Below are positions 18,349-26,916 of a stretch of 64,000 bases of DNA, one piece after another (within the stretch, counting starts at the first letter, position 1; each line of letters starts with the position of its first letter). Origin of the DNA: Sandarakinorhabdus sp. (lineage in GTDB: Bacteria; Pseudomonadota; Alphaproteobacteria; Sphingomonadales; Sphingomonadaceae); contig JAIMKW010000004.1 in the NCBI GenBank assembly GCA_020692215.1, positions 248,001 through 312,000 on the forward strand. The letters are read 5' to 3'. The notes under the pieces were generated by a model. It was not told where the DNA came from, made no database searches, and worked only from the letters and a program-made list of their open reading frames with translations. The position numbers and the translations under genes were made by a program.

Positions 18349-19134
18349 CTAGGCCGCATACCCAAGATAGCCCAGCTGCGCCGCCTTGAAGATTGTCTGG
18401 CTGCGGTTCACCGCGTCCAGCTTTTCGCCCGCATTCTGGATGTGGAACCGCACGGTCGCGTGGCTCCGCCCCAGGATCATGGAGATTTCCTTGTCGGTCT
18501 TCCCGATCGAGGCCCAGCGCAGGCATTCCACTTCGCGCTTGGTCAACTGGCAGTCTGCCGGAAGCCACTGGCGCGTCCTGAGCGCCTTCACGCAGCCGGC
18601 GACGAACCGATAGGCCAGCAGGCTCAACTCATCGGCCTGCTCCTCATATTCTTTCGAAAGGTCTGTCCGGTCCGGGTCGGCCGCACAGAAGCTGACAGCG
18701 CCGATCTGGCCGAAGGGCAGGTGCACCGGGATCACGATGGCGGCCTTGGTCAGGGCCCGCTTCTCGAAATTGTTGAGGTCGATCGCTTCCAGATAGCGGT
18801 TGGGCTGGCGGGTGCGATAGCCTTCTGCGTTCACCCAGAAAGGCTCCGACTCGTAGCGGCAGGCGCGCGGCAGCGGCGATGAAAGCGCCAGCCGTGTGTC
18901 GGCCCACCAGCGCTCCGTTGGCCCATTCCACCCGAACACTTCCGAAGCAAGGATGGCGCCCTCATCGTCCATCAACGGGTTCTTGCTGGCGATATTGTCA
19001 GCAACAGCCACCCGCAGATTCGCCCGTTCCCAGGCGATATCCCGCAGCGCTTCGGCAGCAGGGCGGATATCCTTCACCGAAGTGATGGTCATCCTCGCCA
19101 GATCATCCTTCAGGCTGGCTTGACGCTCGCCCAT
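18349..19134 (-). CDS. LuxR-family transcriptional regulator with N-terminal ligand-binding region
   Basis: A 261-residue regulator. The last 65 residues are a LuxR/GerE helix-turn-helix: L-T-K-R-E-V-E-C-L-R-W-A, K-T-D-K-E-I-S, and A-T-V-R-F-H-I-Q-N-A. The N-terminal 180 residues match the size and pattern of an autoinducer-binding domain, with V-I-P-V-H and G-A-V-S-F segments. No luxI-type synthase is nearby, so it would be an orphan (solo) regulator that may sense a host, dietary or catabolic ligand. The ATG at 19134 follows GGGAGAG; a TTG codon immediately before it was rejected. It faces the catabolic run starting at 19365 across 230 bases and is its likely regulator. Confidence 0.87.
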   Translation of the reverse strand: MGERQASLKDDLARMTITSVKDIRPAAEALRDIAWERANLRVAVADNIASKNPLMDDEGAILASEVFGWNGPTERWWADTRLALSSPLPRACRYESEPFWVNAEGYRTRQPNRYLEAIDLNNFEKRALTKAAIVIPVHLPFGQIGAVSFCAADPDRTDLSKEYEEQADELSLLAYRFVAGCVKALRTRQWLPADCQLTKREVECLRWASIGKTDKEISMILGRSHATVRFHIQNAGEKLDAVNRSQTIFKAAQLGYLGYAA

Positions 19135-19364
19135 CAATCTCTCCCAACGGCCCTGATTGGCCCATCCCCTTTTGATGCCCCCGCAAGCGTCCCACCCAAA
19201 GACACCCCAGGTGAAGCAACACCCCTATTGGATTGAGCGGTGGCGTCCCCCGCACCACGGCTTACTCTGCTTTTGCGTCGCCTGCTTACGCGCGGCGCAC
19301 CGAATTGCAAGAGGCGCGCCAAAAGCGCCGGGCATGGCGCCGCGGGCGGGTTGGGGAGGAATGA

Positions 19365-19589
19365 ATGGCTGACGAACTGTGCATAACCTGTCGTTTCTGG
19401 ACACAGGTCAGGGTCGAAGGGCCCGGTGTGCCCGGCGTTCCGGGCTCGCCGGCCACGGGCACCTGCAAGCGCTATGCGCCCCACCCCAGCGTCGGCACCG
19501 GCCATGCCCATGTGCTTTGGCCGCTGACGGCAGCAGGCGAAGTCTGCGGCGAATGGTCGGCGCGCCGTGCTTCCGCAAAAGCGGCCTGA
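19365..19589 (+). CDS. Small four-cysteine protein, possible zinc ribbon
   Basis: A 74-residue protein whose cysteines are arranged C-x2-C-R-F-W near residue 6, G-T-C-K-R-Y-A-P near residue 34, and V-C-G-E-W near residue 62. The order (C-x2-C, then C, then C before an E-W ending) recurs in small uncharacterised bacterial proteins and suggests one metal site. GGGGAGGA lies five bases before the ATG. It is the first gene of the catabolic run and ends 10 bases before the Rieske oxygenase start, so it may be needed for cofactor assembly or sensing. No function can be assigned. Confidence 0.72.
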   Translation: MADELCITCRFWTQVRVEGPGVPGVPGSPATGTCKRYAPHPSVGTGHAHVLWPLTAAGEVCGEWSARRASAKAA

Positions 19590-19599
19590 GGAGAGCGAG

Positions 19600-20931
19600 A
19601 TGGCAACCCGCGACGACATCGAACATTGGAAATCGCTTCCCTTCGTTCGCCTGAACGAGGGGCGCCAGAGCAAGGCCGCTGAAAAGCAGCCCGATCCGGA
19701 CCTTGGATTCGGCACGATTCCCGCCAGCCGATACACCTCGCCCGCCTTCCACAAGGCCGAATGGGATCGCATGTGGACCAGGGTATGGTTGGTCGGCGGG
19801 CGCGAAGAGCTGATCCCCGACGCCGGGGACTGGATGACCCACACGGTCGGCCCCGAGAATTTCATCTTCGCGCGGCAGGAGGATGGCTCCATCCGCGGTT
19901 TCTTCAACGTCTGTCCGCACCGCGGCAACCGGATCCTGCCAACCGACGGCACAGGCGCGGCGCACAGCTTCAAATGCGGGTACCACCATTGGGAGTGGGA
20001 TGTGTCGGGCCAGCATATCCATGTGCCCGATATCGAAACCTTTCCCCAGCTGAACGGCTGCACCCAGCATCTGAAGCAGGTGAAGGTCGACACCTGGGGC
20101 GGCTTCTTCTGGTTCAGCATGAACCCGGATGCCGAGCCGCTGCGCGACTATCTGGGGGTCATCCCGGATCATCTCGATCCCTACCGCTTCGAGGACATGA
20201 AGCTGATCGACTGGAAGACGATCGAGTGGGACTGCAACTGGAAGGCCAGCGTCGATGCCTTCAACGAAACCTACCATGTCCAGGGCATCCATCCCGAGCT
20301 TCTGAGCTGGCTTGATGACTGGAATGTCCAGATCGATTGCCTGGGCAGGCACAACCGCTACATCGTGCCCTTCACCACGCCGTCGCCGCGCTATCGCGAT
20401 CAGCGCACCCTGTCCGAAGTGATGGTCGGCATGGCCCAGCTGAACGGGCTCGACCCTGCCGATTTCGAGGGCAATCCGCGCGGGCTGCGGCTGGCGATCC
20501 AGAAGGCCAAACGCGCCAAACAGGATGACAGCATCTATCCCTACAAGGACCTGTCGGACGACCAGCTGAGCGATGACTATCACTACATGATCTTCCCGAA
20601 CTTCACGATGAACATCTATGGGGAAACCATGCTGCTATTCGTCAGCCGGCCACACCCGACCGACCCGAACCGCATGTATTACGATCTGATGAACTTCGCC
20701 CATCTGGACAAGGATCAGCCCTATCAGATCCCCGATCACCAGACCTACCGGCACGGCCAGATCTCGCTCGGCCTCGTGCTCGATCAGGATGCCCACAACC
20801 TGCCGCTTGTGCAGGCTGGCATGAACAGCAGCGCCTATGATGGCCTGATCCTGGGCACACAGGAACTGCGCATCCGCCACTTCCACAAGACCCTGATGGA
20901 CTATGTCGGAGCCGATGTTGACGCAGACTGA
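19600..20931 (+). CDS. Rieske non-heme iron oxygenase, alpha-type subunit
   Basis: A 443-residue oxygenase. The Rieske ligands are C-P-H-R-G (near residue 107) and C-G-Y-H (near residue 127). The catalytic domain has D-A-F-N-E-T-Y-H-V-Q-G-I-H, supplying the bridging Asp and two His iron ligands. It probably hydroxylates a hydrophobic substrate of the island using electrons from the ferredoxin encoded immediately downstream. There is no beta subunit, which fits the homotrimeric class that includes ketosteroid 9-alpha-hydroxylase and related demethylases. GAGGAGAG precedes the ATG. Its 3' end overlaps the ferredoxin gene by 29 bases. Confidence 0.93.
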   Translation: MATRDDIEHWKSLPFVRLNEGRQSKAAEKQPDPDLGFGTIPASRYTSPAFHKAEWDRMWTRVWLVGGREELIPDAGDWMTHTVGPENFIFARQEDGSIRGFFNVCPHRGNRILPTDGTGAAHSFKCGYHHWEWDVSGQHIHVPDIETFPQLNGCTQHLKQVKVDTWGGFFWFSMNPDAEPLRDYLGVIPDHLDPYRFEDMKLIDWKTIEWDCNWKASVDAFNETYHVQGIHPELLSWLDDWNVQIDCLGRHNRYIVPFTTPSPRYRDQRTLSEVMVGMAQLNGLDPADFEGNPRGLRLAIQKAKRAKQDDSIYPYKDLSDDQLSDDYHYMIFPNFTMNIYGETMLLFVSRPHPTDPNRMYYDLMNFAHLDKDQPYQIPDHQTYRHGQISLGLVLDQDAHNLPLVQAGMNSSAYDGLILGTQELRIRHFHKTLMDYVGADVDAD

Positions 20932-21241
20932 AGCCGGCTTCCAACCTGCTGGCCCAGCCAATCTTGCACTCGGCAAGTCCGAGGTGCGGACGGTTGCCGG
21001 GCGCGAGATGCTCGTGGCGCGCGGGCAGGACGGCATCTATTATGCGGTCGCCAGCCAGTGCAGCCACGCGGCCCTGTCGCTGGAGGGCGGCCGCATCCGC
21101 GGCACCTCTGTTGTGTGCCCGCATCATGGCGCGCGCTTCTGCCTGAAAACGGGAAAGGTGCTGGGTCCGCCCGCGCATGAAGGGATCGTCGCCTATCCGA
21201 CCCGCGTTGAGGAAAACGAGGTGATGATATGGCCGCTGTAG
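20903..21241 (+). CDS. Rieske-type [2Fe-2S] ferredoxin
   Basis: A 112-residue single-domain Rieske ferredoxin with ligands C-S-H (near residue 53) and C-P-H-H-G-A-R-F (near residue 72). It should carry single electrons from a reductase to the oxygenase encoded just upstream; no reductase gene lies in the island. Two starts are possible: ATG at 20903, and ATG at 20915 with a GGAG only three bases upstream. Both overlap the oxygenase 3' end, implying coupling. The 3' end overlaps the next SDR gene by 13 bases. Confidence 0.92.
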   Translation: MSEPMLTQTEAGFQPAGPANLALGKSEVRTVAGREMLVARGQDGIYYAVASQCSHAALSLEGGRIRGTSVVCPHHGARFCLKTGKVLGPPAHEGIVAYPTRVEENEVMIWPL

Positions 21242-21999
21242 CCGCAGATCCATCTTCTGCGCCGTCGGCCGCGCTTGCCGGAAAGGTGGCCCTGGTAACG
21301 GGCGCTGCATCGGGGATCGGCGCCGCCATCATGGCCCTGTTCGAGCGTGAGGGCGCGAATGTGCTGGGAACCGACATCCGCGCATCGGGCAGCCTGTTCC
21401 AGCACGACGTGACCGACGAAGCGCAGTGGGATGCAGCGATTGCCGAATGTGTTGCCCGCTTCGGCCGGCTGGATATCCTCGTCTCCAATGCCGGAACCGC
21501 GCAGGCCGGGCCGATCGTCGATCTCGATCTTGCGGTGTTCCGCGAACAGGCGCGCGTGCATGTGGAAGGCGCGTTTCTGGGAATCAAGGCCGCCGTTGCC
21601 CAGATGCGCAAACAACATGCGCCAGCGCGGGGCAGCATCATCACCATCGCCTCGGTGGCGGGGCTGAAGCCCATCATGCAGACAACCGCCTACGGCACGG
21701 CAAAGGCCGCGCTCATCAACATGACAAGGGCAATCGGTGTCGAAGTCGGCCGCAAGGGGGATCTCATCCGCCTCAACGCCATCTGCCCCGGCGGCACGAA
21801 AACCGCGATGACCCTGGCCCTGTTCGACGAAAGCTACTGGGCCGACGCATCCAACTTCGCCGACATGCCGTTGAAAGACTATTGCCGGCCCGAGGATATC
21901 GCCGAAGCAGCCCTCTATCTCGCGTCCGACGCAGCCGAATTCGTGACCGCCAGCCACCTCACGGTCGATGGCGGCTGGCTTCTGAGCGACCGCATATGA
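21229..21999 (+). CDS. SDR family oxidoreductase
   Basis: A 256-residue classical short-chain dehydrogenase. The coenzyme motif T-G-A-A-S-G-I-G lies near residue 24, S-N-A-G near residue 87, and the catalytic Ser with Y-G-T-A-K near residues 142-162. The Asp after the second strand (T-D-I-R) favours NAD over NADP. It follows the Rieske pair and may oxidise the alcohol or diol they make. The stop overlaps the next SDR gene by four bases. Substrate unknown. Confidence 0.9.
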   Translation: MAAVAADPSSAPSAALAGKVALVTGAASGIGAAIMALFEREGANVLGTDIRASGSLFQHDVTDEAQWDAAIAECVARFGRLDILVSNAGTAQAGPIVDLDLAVFREQARVHVEGAFLGIKAAVAQMRKQHAPARGSIITIASVAGLKPIMQTTAYGTAKAALINMTRAIGVEVGRKGDLIRLNAICPGGTKTAMTLALFDESYWADASNFADMPLKDYCRPEDIAEAALYLASDAAEFVTASHLTVDGGWLLSDRI

Positions 22000-22751
22000 A
22001 CAAGCCTGTCGCCCTGGTAACCGGAGCCACATCCGGCATCGGTCGCGAAGGCGCGCTCTGGCTCGCCCGCGATGGGTTCCACATTGTTGCGGCCGGCCGC
22101 AACGCCGGGCGTGGCGCTGCAACCGTAGCTGCGATCGAGGCCGAAGGCGGCACCGCCGAATTCGCCGCCTTCGATATCACCGCCGAGGCCGACTGGGAGC
22201 GGGTGACAACCGATATCGCGGCCCGCCACGGGCGGCTCGATGCGCTGGTCAACTGCGGCGGCGCTTTCTTCTCCAGGCCGCTTCCCGAAACCAGCCTCGC
22301 CGCGTTTCGCAACCTTTGGGAAACCGATGTCGAATCGGTGGTGCTGGGCACCAAATATGGCCTTCGCACGATGGGCAGAACCAGGTCCGCCGGTTCCATC
22401 ATCAACGTCTCGTCGCTCGCCGGACTGATCGGGCTGGAAGATTGCTCGGCCTATTGCGCAGCCAAGGCCGCCGTCACCCACTTCTCCAAGATCGCAGCGG
22501 TGGAAGGCGGTGGTTTCGATCCGCCGATCCGCGTCAACAGCCTGAACCCCGGTGTCATCTACACCGAGATGATCACCGGCGCTTATGGCGATACCGATGC
22601 GATCAAGGCCTTTGTGAAGGATGGCAATGCGCTGAACATGCTGGGCGAAGCCCGGCACATCGCCGCCGCCATCGCCTGGCTCGCCGGGCCGCGCAGCCGC
22701 ATGGTGACGGGCACGGCCCATGTCGTCGATGGCGGGCGCGGCAGCGACTGA
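21996..22751 (+). CDS. SDR family oxidoreductase
   Basis: A 251-residue short-chain dehydrogenase with T-G-A-T-S-G-I-G at about residue 9 and the catalytic Y-C-A-A-K near residue 152. The N-N-A-G motif has changed to N-C-G-G (near residue 83), a mild departure. An Arg after strand two (A-G-R-N) suggests NADP. The ATG overlaps the preceding stop (ATGA). It is the second of four SDRs in the island, so successive alcohols or ketones are likely processed. Confidence 0.88.
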   Translation: MNKPVALVTGATSGIGREGALWLARDGFHIVAAGRNAGRGAATVAAIEAEGGTAEFAAFDITAEADWERVTTDIAARHGRLDALVNCGGAFFSRPLPETSLAAFRNLWETDVESVVLGTKYGLRTMGRTRSAGSIINVSSLAGLIGLEDCSAYCAAKAAVTHFSKIAAVEGGGFDPPIRVNSLNPGVIYTEMITGAYGDTDAIKAFVKDGNALNMLGEARHIAAAIAWLAGPRSRMVTGTAHVVDGGRGSD

Positions 22752-22776
22752 CAACAGGGAAGCAGGAGCGACCGGG

Positions 22777-23787
22777 ATGAAGACACGCAAGCGATTCACG
22801 CTGGCCCGGCGGCCTGCGGGCACCCCGGTTGCGGCAGATTTCCGGCTGGTGCAAGAGGCGTTCCCGGAGCTTGAAGAGGGCCAGTTCCTGATCGAAAACC
22901 GCTATGCCTCGCTCGATCCGGCGATCCGCGGATGGCTGGATGATGCGCCCAGCTACATGCCGCCCGTGCCGCTGGGCGAAGCGGTGCGCGCCACCACTGT
23001 TGGCGTTGTCGCCCAAAGCCGCAATCCCGATTTTCCGGTCGGCCAGTGGGTGCTCGGTCTCAATGCCATCGAAACCCACAGCCTGGGCGTGGCAGGCGGC
23101 TTCACCGGCCCGATCGACCCCATGATCGTGCCGTCACCCACCAATTTCCTGTCCGTTCTGGGCGCTGTGGGCATGACCGCCTATTTCGGCCTCCTCGAAG
23201 TCGGCCAGCCAAGGCCGGGCGAAACGCTTCTGGTATCGGGTGCGGCTGGTGCTGTCGGAAGCCTCGTCGGCCAGATCGGCAAGCTCAAGGGGCTGCGCGC
23301 CATCGGGATCGCCGGCGGCGCGGAAAAATGCCGCCGCCTCACCGAACGCTATGGCTTCGATGCTGCAATTGATTACCGCGGCAAGACAGTCGACCAGCTG
23401 GAAGCCGAGATCCGCGCCCTGGCGCCCGATGGGGTCGATGTGGTGTTTGAAAATGTCGGCGGCGCCTGCCTCGATGCAGCGCTGATGAACCTGCGGCATG
23501 GCAGCCGGGTGGCCCTGTGCGGCCTGATTTCCGAATATAACAGCCCCGAGAAGATTGGCGCGCGAAACCTGTGGCAGCTCATCGTGCACTCCGCGCGGAT
23601 CGAAGGGCTGCTGGTGCGCGATTATCTCCCGCGCTTTGCCGAGGGCGGGGCACAGATGGCGGAATGGGTGATGGCCGGAAAGCTGGTGATCGATGAACAT
23701 GTGGATGAAGGCATCGAAAAGGCCTTCCCCGCCTTCATGCGCCTGTTCGAGGGCTCGAACGACGGCAAGATGATCCTGAAGCTGTGA
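22777..23787 (+). CDS. NADP-dependent medium-chain reductase, zinc-free
   Basis: A 336-residue protein of the same group as the gene at 15499, with V-S-G-A-A-G-A-V-G-S-L-V-G near residue 155 and G-I-A-G-G-A-E-K-C. Enzymes of this type reduce activated C=C bonds or act as quinone/enone reductases; in an island for alicyclic compounds it could saturate a ring enone. It is 25 bases downstream of the previous SDR gene with its own AGGAG-like site, and its TGA overlaps the GTG start of the next gene. The close resemblance to the gene at 15499 suggests duplication with specialisation. Confidence 0.88.
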   Translation: MKTRKRFTLARRPAGTPVAADFRLVQEAFPELEEGQFLIENRYASLDPAIRGWLDDAPSYMPPVPLGEAVRATTVGVVAQSRNPDFPVGQWVLGLNAIETHSLGVAGGFTGPIDPMIVPSPTNFLSVLGAVGMTAYFGLLEVGQPRPGETLLVSGAAGAVGSLVGQIGKLKGLRAIGIAGGAEKCRRLTERYGFDAAIDYRGKTVDQLEAEIRALAPDGVDVVFENVGGACLDAALMNLRHGSRVALCGLISEYNSPEKIGARNLWQLIVHSARIEGLLVRDYLPRFAEGGAQMAEWVMAGKLVIDEHVDEGIEKAFPAFMRLFEGSNDGKMILKL

Positions 23788-24491
23788 GGCTCGCGGGGAA
23801 ACGGGCGCTGGTGACGGGTGCCGCATCCGGCATCGGCCAGGCGATCGCAGCGCGCCTTGCGGCCGATGGCGCAGCCGTCCTCACTGCAGACCGTGCGCCG
23901 GGAACCGATGTCACGCTCGATGTGTCTGCGCCTGAAAGCCCGGCTGCTCTCATCACGGCGTGCCAACAGCAGATGGGCGGGCTCGATATCCTGGTCGCCA
24001 ACGCCGGCGTATCCGCCTTCGAGATGCTGGAGGGCCACAGCGATGCCGTGTGGAACAGCACCCTCTCCATCAATCTCGATTCGGTGTTCCGGCTGTGCCG
24101 GGAAGCAATTCCGCTGCTCAAATTGTCCGGGCAGGCGCGCATCATCACCATCGGCTCGGTGATGTCCACGTTCGGGGAAGCCGGAATGGCGGCCTATGCG
24201 GCTGCAAAGCATGGCGTTCTGGGCCTTACGCGCGCGATGGCGATCGAGCTGGGGCCGCATGGCATCACCGCCAACTGCATCCAGCCGGGCGCGATTCTCA
24301 CGGGCATCACAAGGCCCGCCTTTGCGGCAAATCCGGCCTTTGGCGACTATTGGGTTGAGAAGTCGGCCCTGAAGCGGCTAGGCGAGCCGGACGACATAGC
24401 GGCCGTCGCCGCTTTCCTCGCTTCAAACGACAGCCGGTTCATGACCGGCGCCACCCTTGTCGTCGATGGCGGGGCAACAGCACATCCATAG
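23784..24491 (+). CDS. SDR family oxidoreductase (GTG start)
   Basis: A 235-residue short-chain dehydrogenase. T-G-A-A-S-G-I-G is near residue 10, N-A-G-V near residue 73, and Y-A-A-A-K near residue 136 after the catalytic Ser. It starts with GTG that overlaps the preceding TGA (GTGA); no ATG is available before the coenzyme motif. It is slightly short for the family, mainly by a compact coenzyme domain. It probably acts on a hydroxyl group of the island's substrate. Confidence 0.88.
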   Translation: MRLAGKRALVTGAASGIGQAIAARLAADGAAVLTADRAPGTDVTLDVSAPESPAALITACQQQMGGLDILVANAGVSAFEMLEGHSDAVWNSTLSINLDSVFRLCREAIPLLKLSGQARIITIGSVMSTFGEAGMAAYAAAKHGVLGLTRAMAIELGPHGITANCIQPGAILTGITRPAFAANPAFGDYWVEKSALKRLGEPDDIAAVAAFLASNDSRFMTGATLVVDGGATAHP

Positions 24492-24498
24492 GAACACC

Positions 24499-24900
24499 AT
24501 GAAAGCCACCCATATTGTCCTCCAGTTCATCGATCATCTGAATGCCATGCGCCTCGATGATGCCTGGGCGCTTCTGTCCCCCGAAGTCGTCTATCACAAC
24601 ATCCCCATGGCCCCGGTGGTCGGCCCGGCGGGCGTGCAAGCCGTGTTCGACCAGATTTCGTTCGAGGCGATGGACTGGATCGTCCATGCCATCGCCGAAT
24701 GCAGCGCCCAGGTCGAAGGCGGCCCGGATTGCGCCTGCCAGGTGCTGACCGAGCGGACCGACCGGTTCCGGCTGAAGGGCGGCCGATGGGTCGAGCTTCG
24801 CGTCATGGGCAATTTCGAAGTCGTCGAAGGGCGGATCACCGCCTGGCGCGATTATTTTGATCTCGGCCAGTGGATGGCACAGATGGCGCCACTGGCTTGA
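24499..24900 (+). CDS. Limonene-1,2-epoxide hydrolase-like protein
   Basis: A 133-residue cone-shaped (SnoaL/NTF2-like) protein. The residues known to form the limonene epoxide hydrolase active site have counterparts at correct spacing: Tyr32 and Asn34 in V-Y-H-N, the Arg86-x-Asp88 pair in E-R-T-D-R-F, and Asp118 in W-R-D-Y-F-D. In that family the Asp-Arg-Asp triad activates water to open an epoxide. Presence beside a P450 and a Rieske oxygenase makes epoxide hydrolysis during oxidation of a cyclic compound reasonable. Steroid isomerase-like function is the main alternative. It starts 7 bases after the previous stop. Confidence 0.82.
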   Translation: MKATHIVLQFIDHLNAMRLDDAWALLSPEVVYHNIPMAPVVGPAGVQAVFDQISFEAMDWIVHAIAECSAQVEGGPDCACQVLTERTDRFRLKGGRWVELRVMGNFEVVEGRITAWRDYFDLGQWMAQMAPLA

Positions 24901-24974
24901 GCCGGCCCGGCGGCCGCCGTCAGCACAAGCGCGCCCAGGCGCCCCACCCGCAATCCGATGCCGTTCATCGGCCC

Positions 24975-25526
24975 GTGCTTTCGTGCGGCGATGTCCGCCT
25001 TGTTCCGCTGACCGAATGCTATCGGGAAGCGCTGCGCGCTATTTGCGCCGAAGATCAGGACATCTGGGACATCTATTCCTACTCGTTGCTGGGTGAGGGC
25101 TTCGACGATTTCTGGGGCCATGCGCTGTCGGTCGAGCTGTTCTGGGCCATCCTGCACGAAAACAGCCTTGTTGGTTGCTCGGCCATCGTGCCCGATGAGC
25201 GCGCACCAGGCGTCGTCGAAATCGGCGGCACCTATCTGGCGCCCTGTGCCCGCGGAACCGGGCTCAACCGGATCGTGAAGTGGCTGATGCTCACCCAGGC
25301 CTTCGCCTTCGGGGCGCACCGTGTGGAATTCCGGGTCGATGCGCGCAACCTGCGCAGCCGCGCGGCGGTGGCCGGCATCGGCGCAATCGAGGAAGGCGTG
25401 CTCAGGCGGCACAAGATGACCCACACCGGCCATGTCCGCGATACCCATGTCTTTGCCATAACCGATCTTGACTGGCCCGCGGTGGAAGCCCGGATCAGGC
25501 CAGAACAGGGCGCCGGCAGGGCCTGA
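24975..25526 (+). CDS. GNAT family N-acetyltransferase-like protein
   Basis: The region from residue 1 of this GTG start encodes about 183 residues with GNAT features: L-V-P-L-T-E-C-Y, an E-I-G-G-T-Y-L strand, R-G-T-G-L-N-R as a coenzyme A loop, and R-V-E-F-R-V-D-A-R-N. The start is doubtful: an in-frame ATG at 24870 would overlap the previous gene by 31 bases and add 35 residues without similarity, while GTG at 24975 lacks a good ribosome site. Its target is unknown and its role within the catabolic run is unclear; it may be a detoxification or regulatory acetyltransferase. Confidence 0.68.
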   Translation: MLSCGDVRLVPLTECYREALRAICAEDQDIWDIYSYSLLGEGFDDFWGHALSVELFWAILHENSLVGCSAIVPDERAPGVVEIGGTYLAPCARGTGLNRIVKWLMLTQAFAFGAHRVEFRVDARNLRSRAAVAGIGAIEEGVLRRHKMTHTGHVRDTHVFAITDLDWPAVEARIRPEQGAGRA

Positions 25527-25629
25527 ACAGGCCACCCTGTCCAACACTCCAGCCTGTCACTTTCATGTGTCGGGAAGCGGGCAATCCGGGCGTAGATTCA
25601 GCCGCATGAAACCGCGTGGGGGGACTCCA

Positions 25630-26916
25630 ATGAAAACAGTGCTGCCGCCCGGCAATCCATTCGCGCCCGAAACCCTTTCCGATCCCTGGGCCTTCTATGC
25701 TGCGGCGCACAGGATTGCGCCGGCCTTTGCCCTTCCCGGCACGCCGATCACCTATGTCATCGGCTATGATGCCGTCGTCGATGCCGTTGGCCGGGTCGAG
25801 GAATTTTCCAATGCGTTCGGCACCGATCTTGCCGGGGCCCGCAGCCAGGACCCTGAAGTGACGGCGATCCTCGAAACCGGCTGGCCGGCGGTCGATACGA
25901 TGCTGACCGCCGATCCGCCGGTTCACACGCGCTACCGCAAGCTGGTGAATCTCGCCTTCTCGATGAAGAAGGTGGAGGCTCTGGAGGCCCGCATCCGCGA
26001 AATCGTGGTCCAGCTGATCGCGGCGATGGAGGCGAAAGCCGCGCGCGGCGAAACGGTGGACTTCGTGGCGGATTTCGCAATCCCCCTGCCAGTCGCGGTG
26101 ATTGCATCGGAAATCGGGATGCAGGGCTCAACCGATGTGCTCACCGTGAAGCGCTGGTCCGATGCATTCGCGGACCGCCTGGGCCAGATGATCCCACGAG
26201 AGCGCGAGCTGGAATGCGCGCGGGAAGTGGTGGAGTTCCAGCGCCACTCCAAGGTGCTGATCGACGAACGCCGCGCCAACCCCACGGGCGACTTGCTGAG
26301 CGATCTTGTCCACGCCTCCGTCGATGGCGAAAAGCCGCTTGATGATGCCGAAATCATGTCGGTGCTCCAGCAGCTCATGGTGGCGGGAAACGAAACCACC
26401 ACCTCCACGCTTGCAGCCGGCCTGTTGAACCTGATCCAGAACCCCGAAGCGCTCGCCCGGGTGCAGAACGACCCGGCGATGATCCCCAACATGGTGGAGG
26501 AAATGCTGCGGTTGGAAACCCCAACCTCGGGCATGTGGCGCGTGGTGAAGCGCGATACCGAAATCGCCGGCATTCCGGTGAAGGCAGGCACGATGCTGAT
26601 GCTGCGCTATGCGGCCGCCAACCGCGATCCATCCAGGTTCGATAACCCCGATGCCTTCCTGCCCGACCGCAAGAACGCCCGCACCCACCTCGCCTTCGGG
26701 CGGGGAATTCACATGTGCGTTGGCAACATGCTGTCCAGAAAAGAGCTTGCGGTGGCCTTTCAGGAACTGCTCGCCCGGCTCGACAGCTTCGCGCTCGCGC
26801 CCGGCGCGCAGCTGGTGTGGAAGCCGAACATGCTGCTGCGCGGGCTGTCGGGCCTGCCGATAACCTTCACGGCGCGAACCGGTGCGCCACAGACCGGGGC
26901 GGAACAGGCAGCATGA
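25630..26916 (+). CDS. Cytochrome P450
   Basis: A 428-residue soluble bacterial P450. The I-helix threonine region is A-G-N-E-T-T-T, the E-x-x-R pair is E-M-L-R near residue 290, and the heme-cysteine loop is F-G-R-G-I-H-M-C-V-G near residue 355. It hydroxylates or epoxidises a hydrophobic substrate; electrons must come from a ferredoxin system elsewhere, as no ferredoxin reductase is present. A GGGGGGA purine run six bases before the ATG at 25630 decides the start over an ATG eight codons earlier. A 103-base gap precedes it, so a secondary promoter is possible. Its stop overlaps the next gene. Confidence 0.93.
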   Translation: MKTVLPPGNPFAPETLSDPWAFYAAAHRIAPAFALPGTPITYVIGYDAVVDAVGRVEEFSNAFGTDLAGARSQDPEVTAILETGWPAVDTMLTADPPVHTRYRKLVNLAFSMKKVEALEARIREIVVQLIAAMEAKAARGETVDFVADFAIPLPVAVIASEIGMQGSTDVLTVKRWSDAFADRLGQMIPRERELECAREVVEFQRHSKVLIDERRANPTGDLLSDLVHASVDGEKPLDDAEIMSVLQQLMVAGNETTTSTLAAGLLNLIQNPEALARVQNDPAMIPNMVEEMLRLETPTSGMWRVVKRDTEIAGIPVKAGTMLMLRYAAANRDPSRFDNPDAFLPDRKNARTHLAFGRGIHMCVGNMLSRKELAVAFQELLARLDSFALAPGAQLVWKPNMLLRGLSGLPITFTARTGAPQTGAEQAA

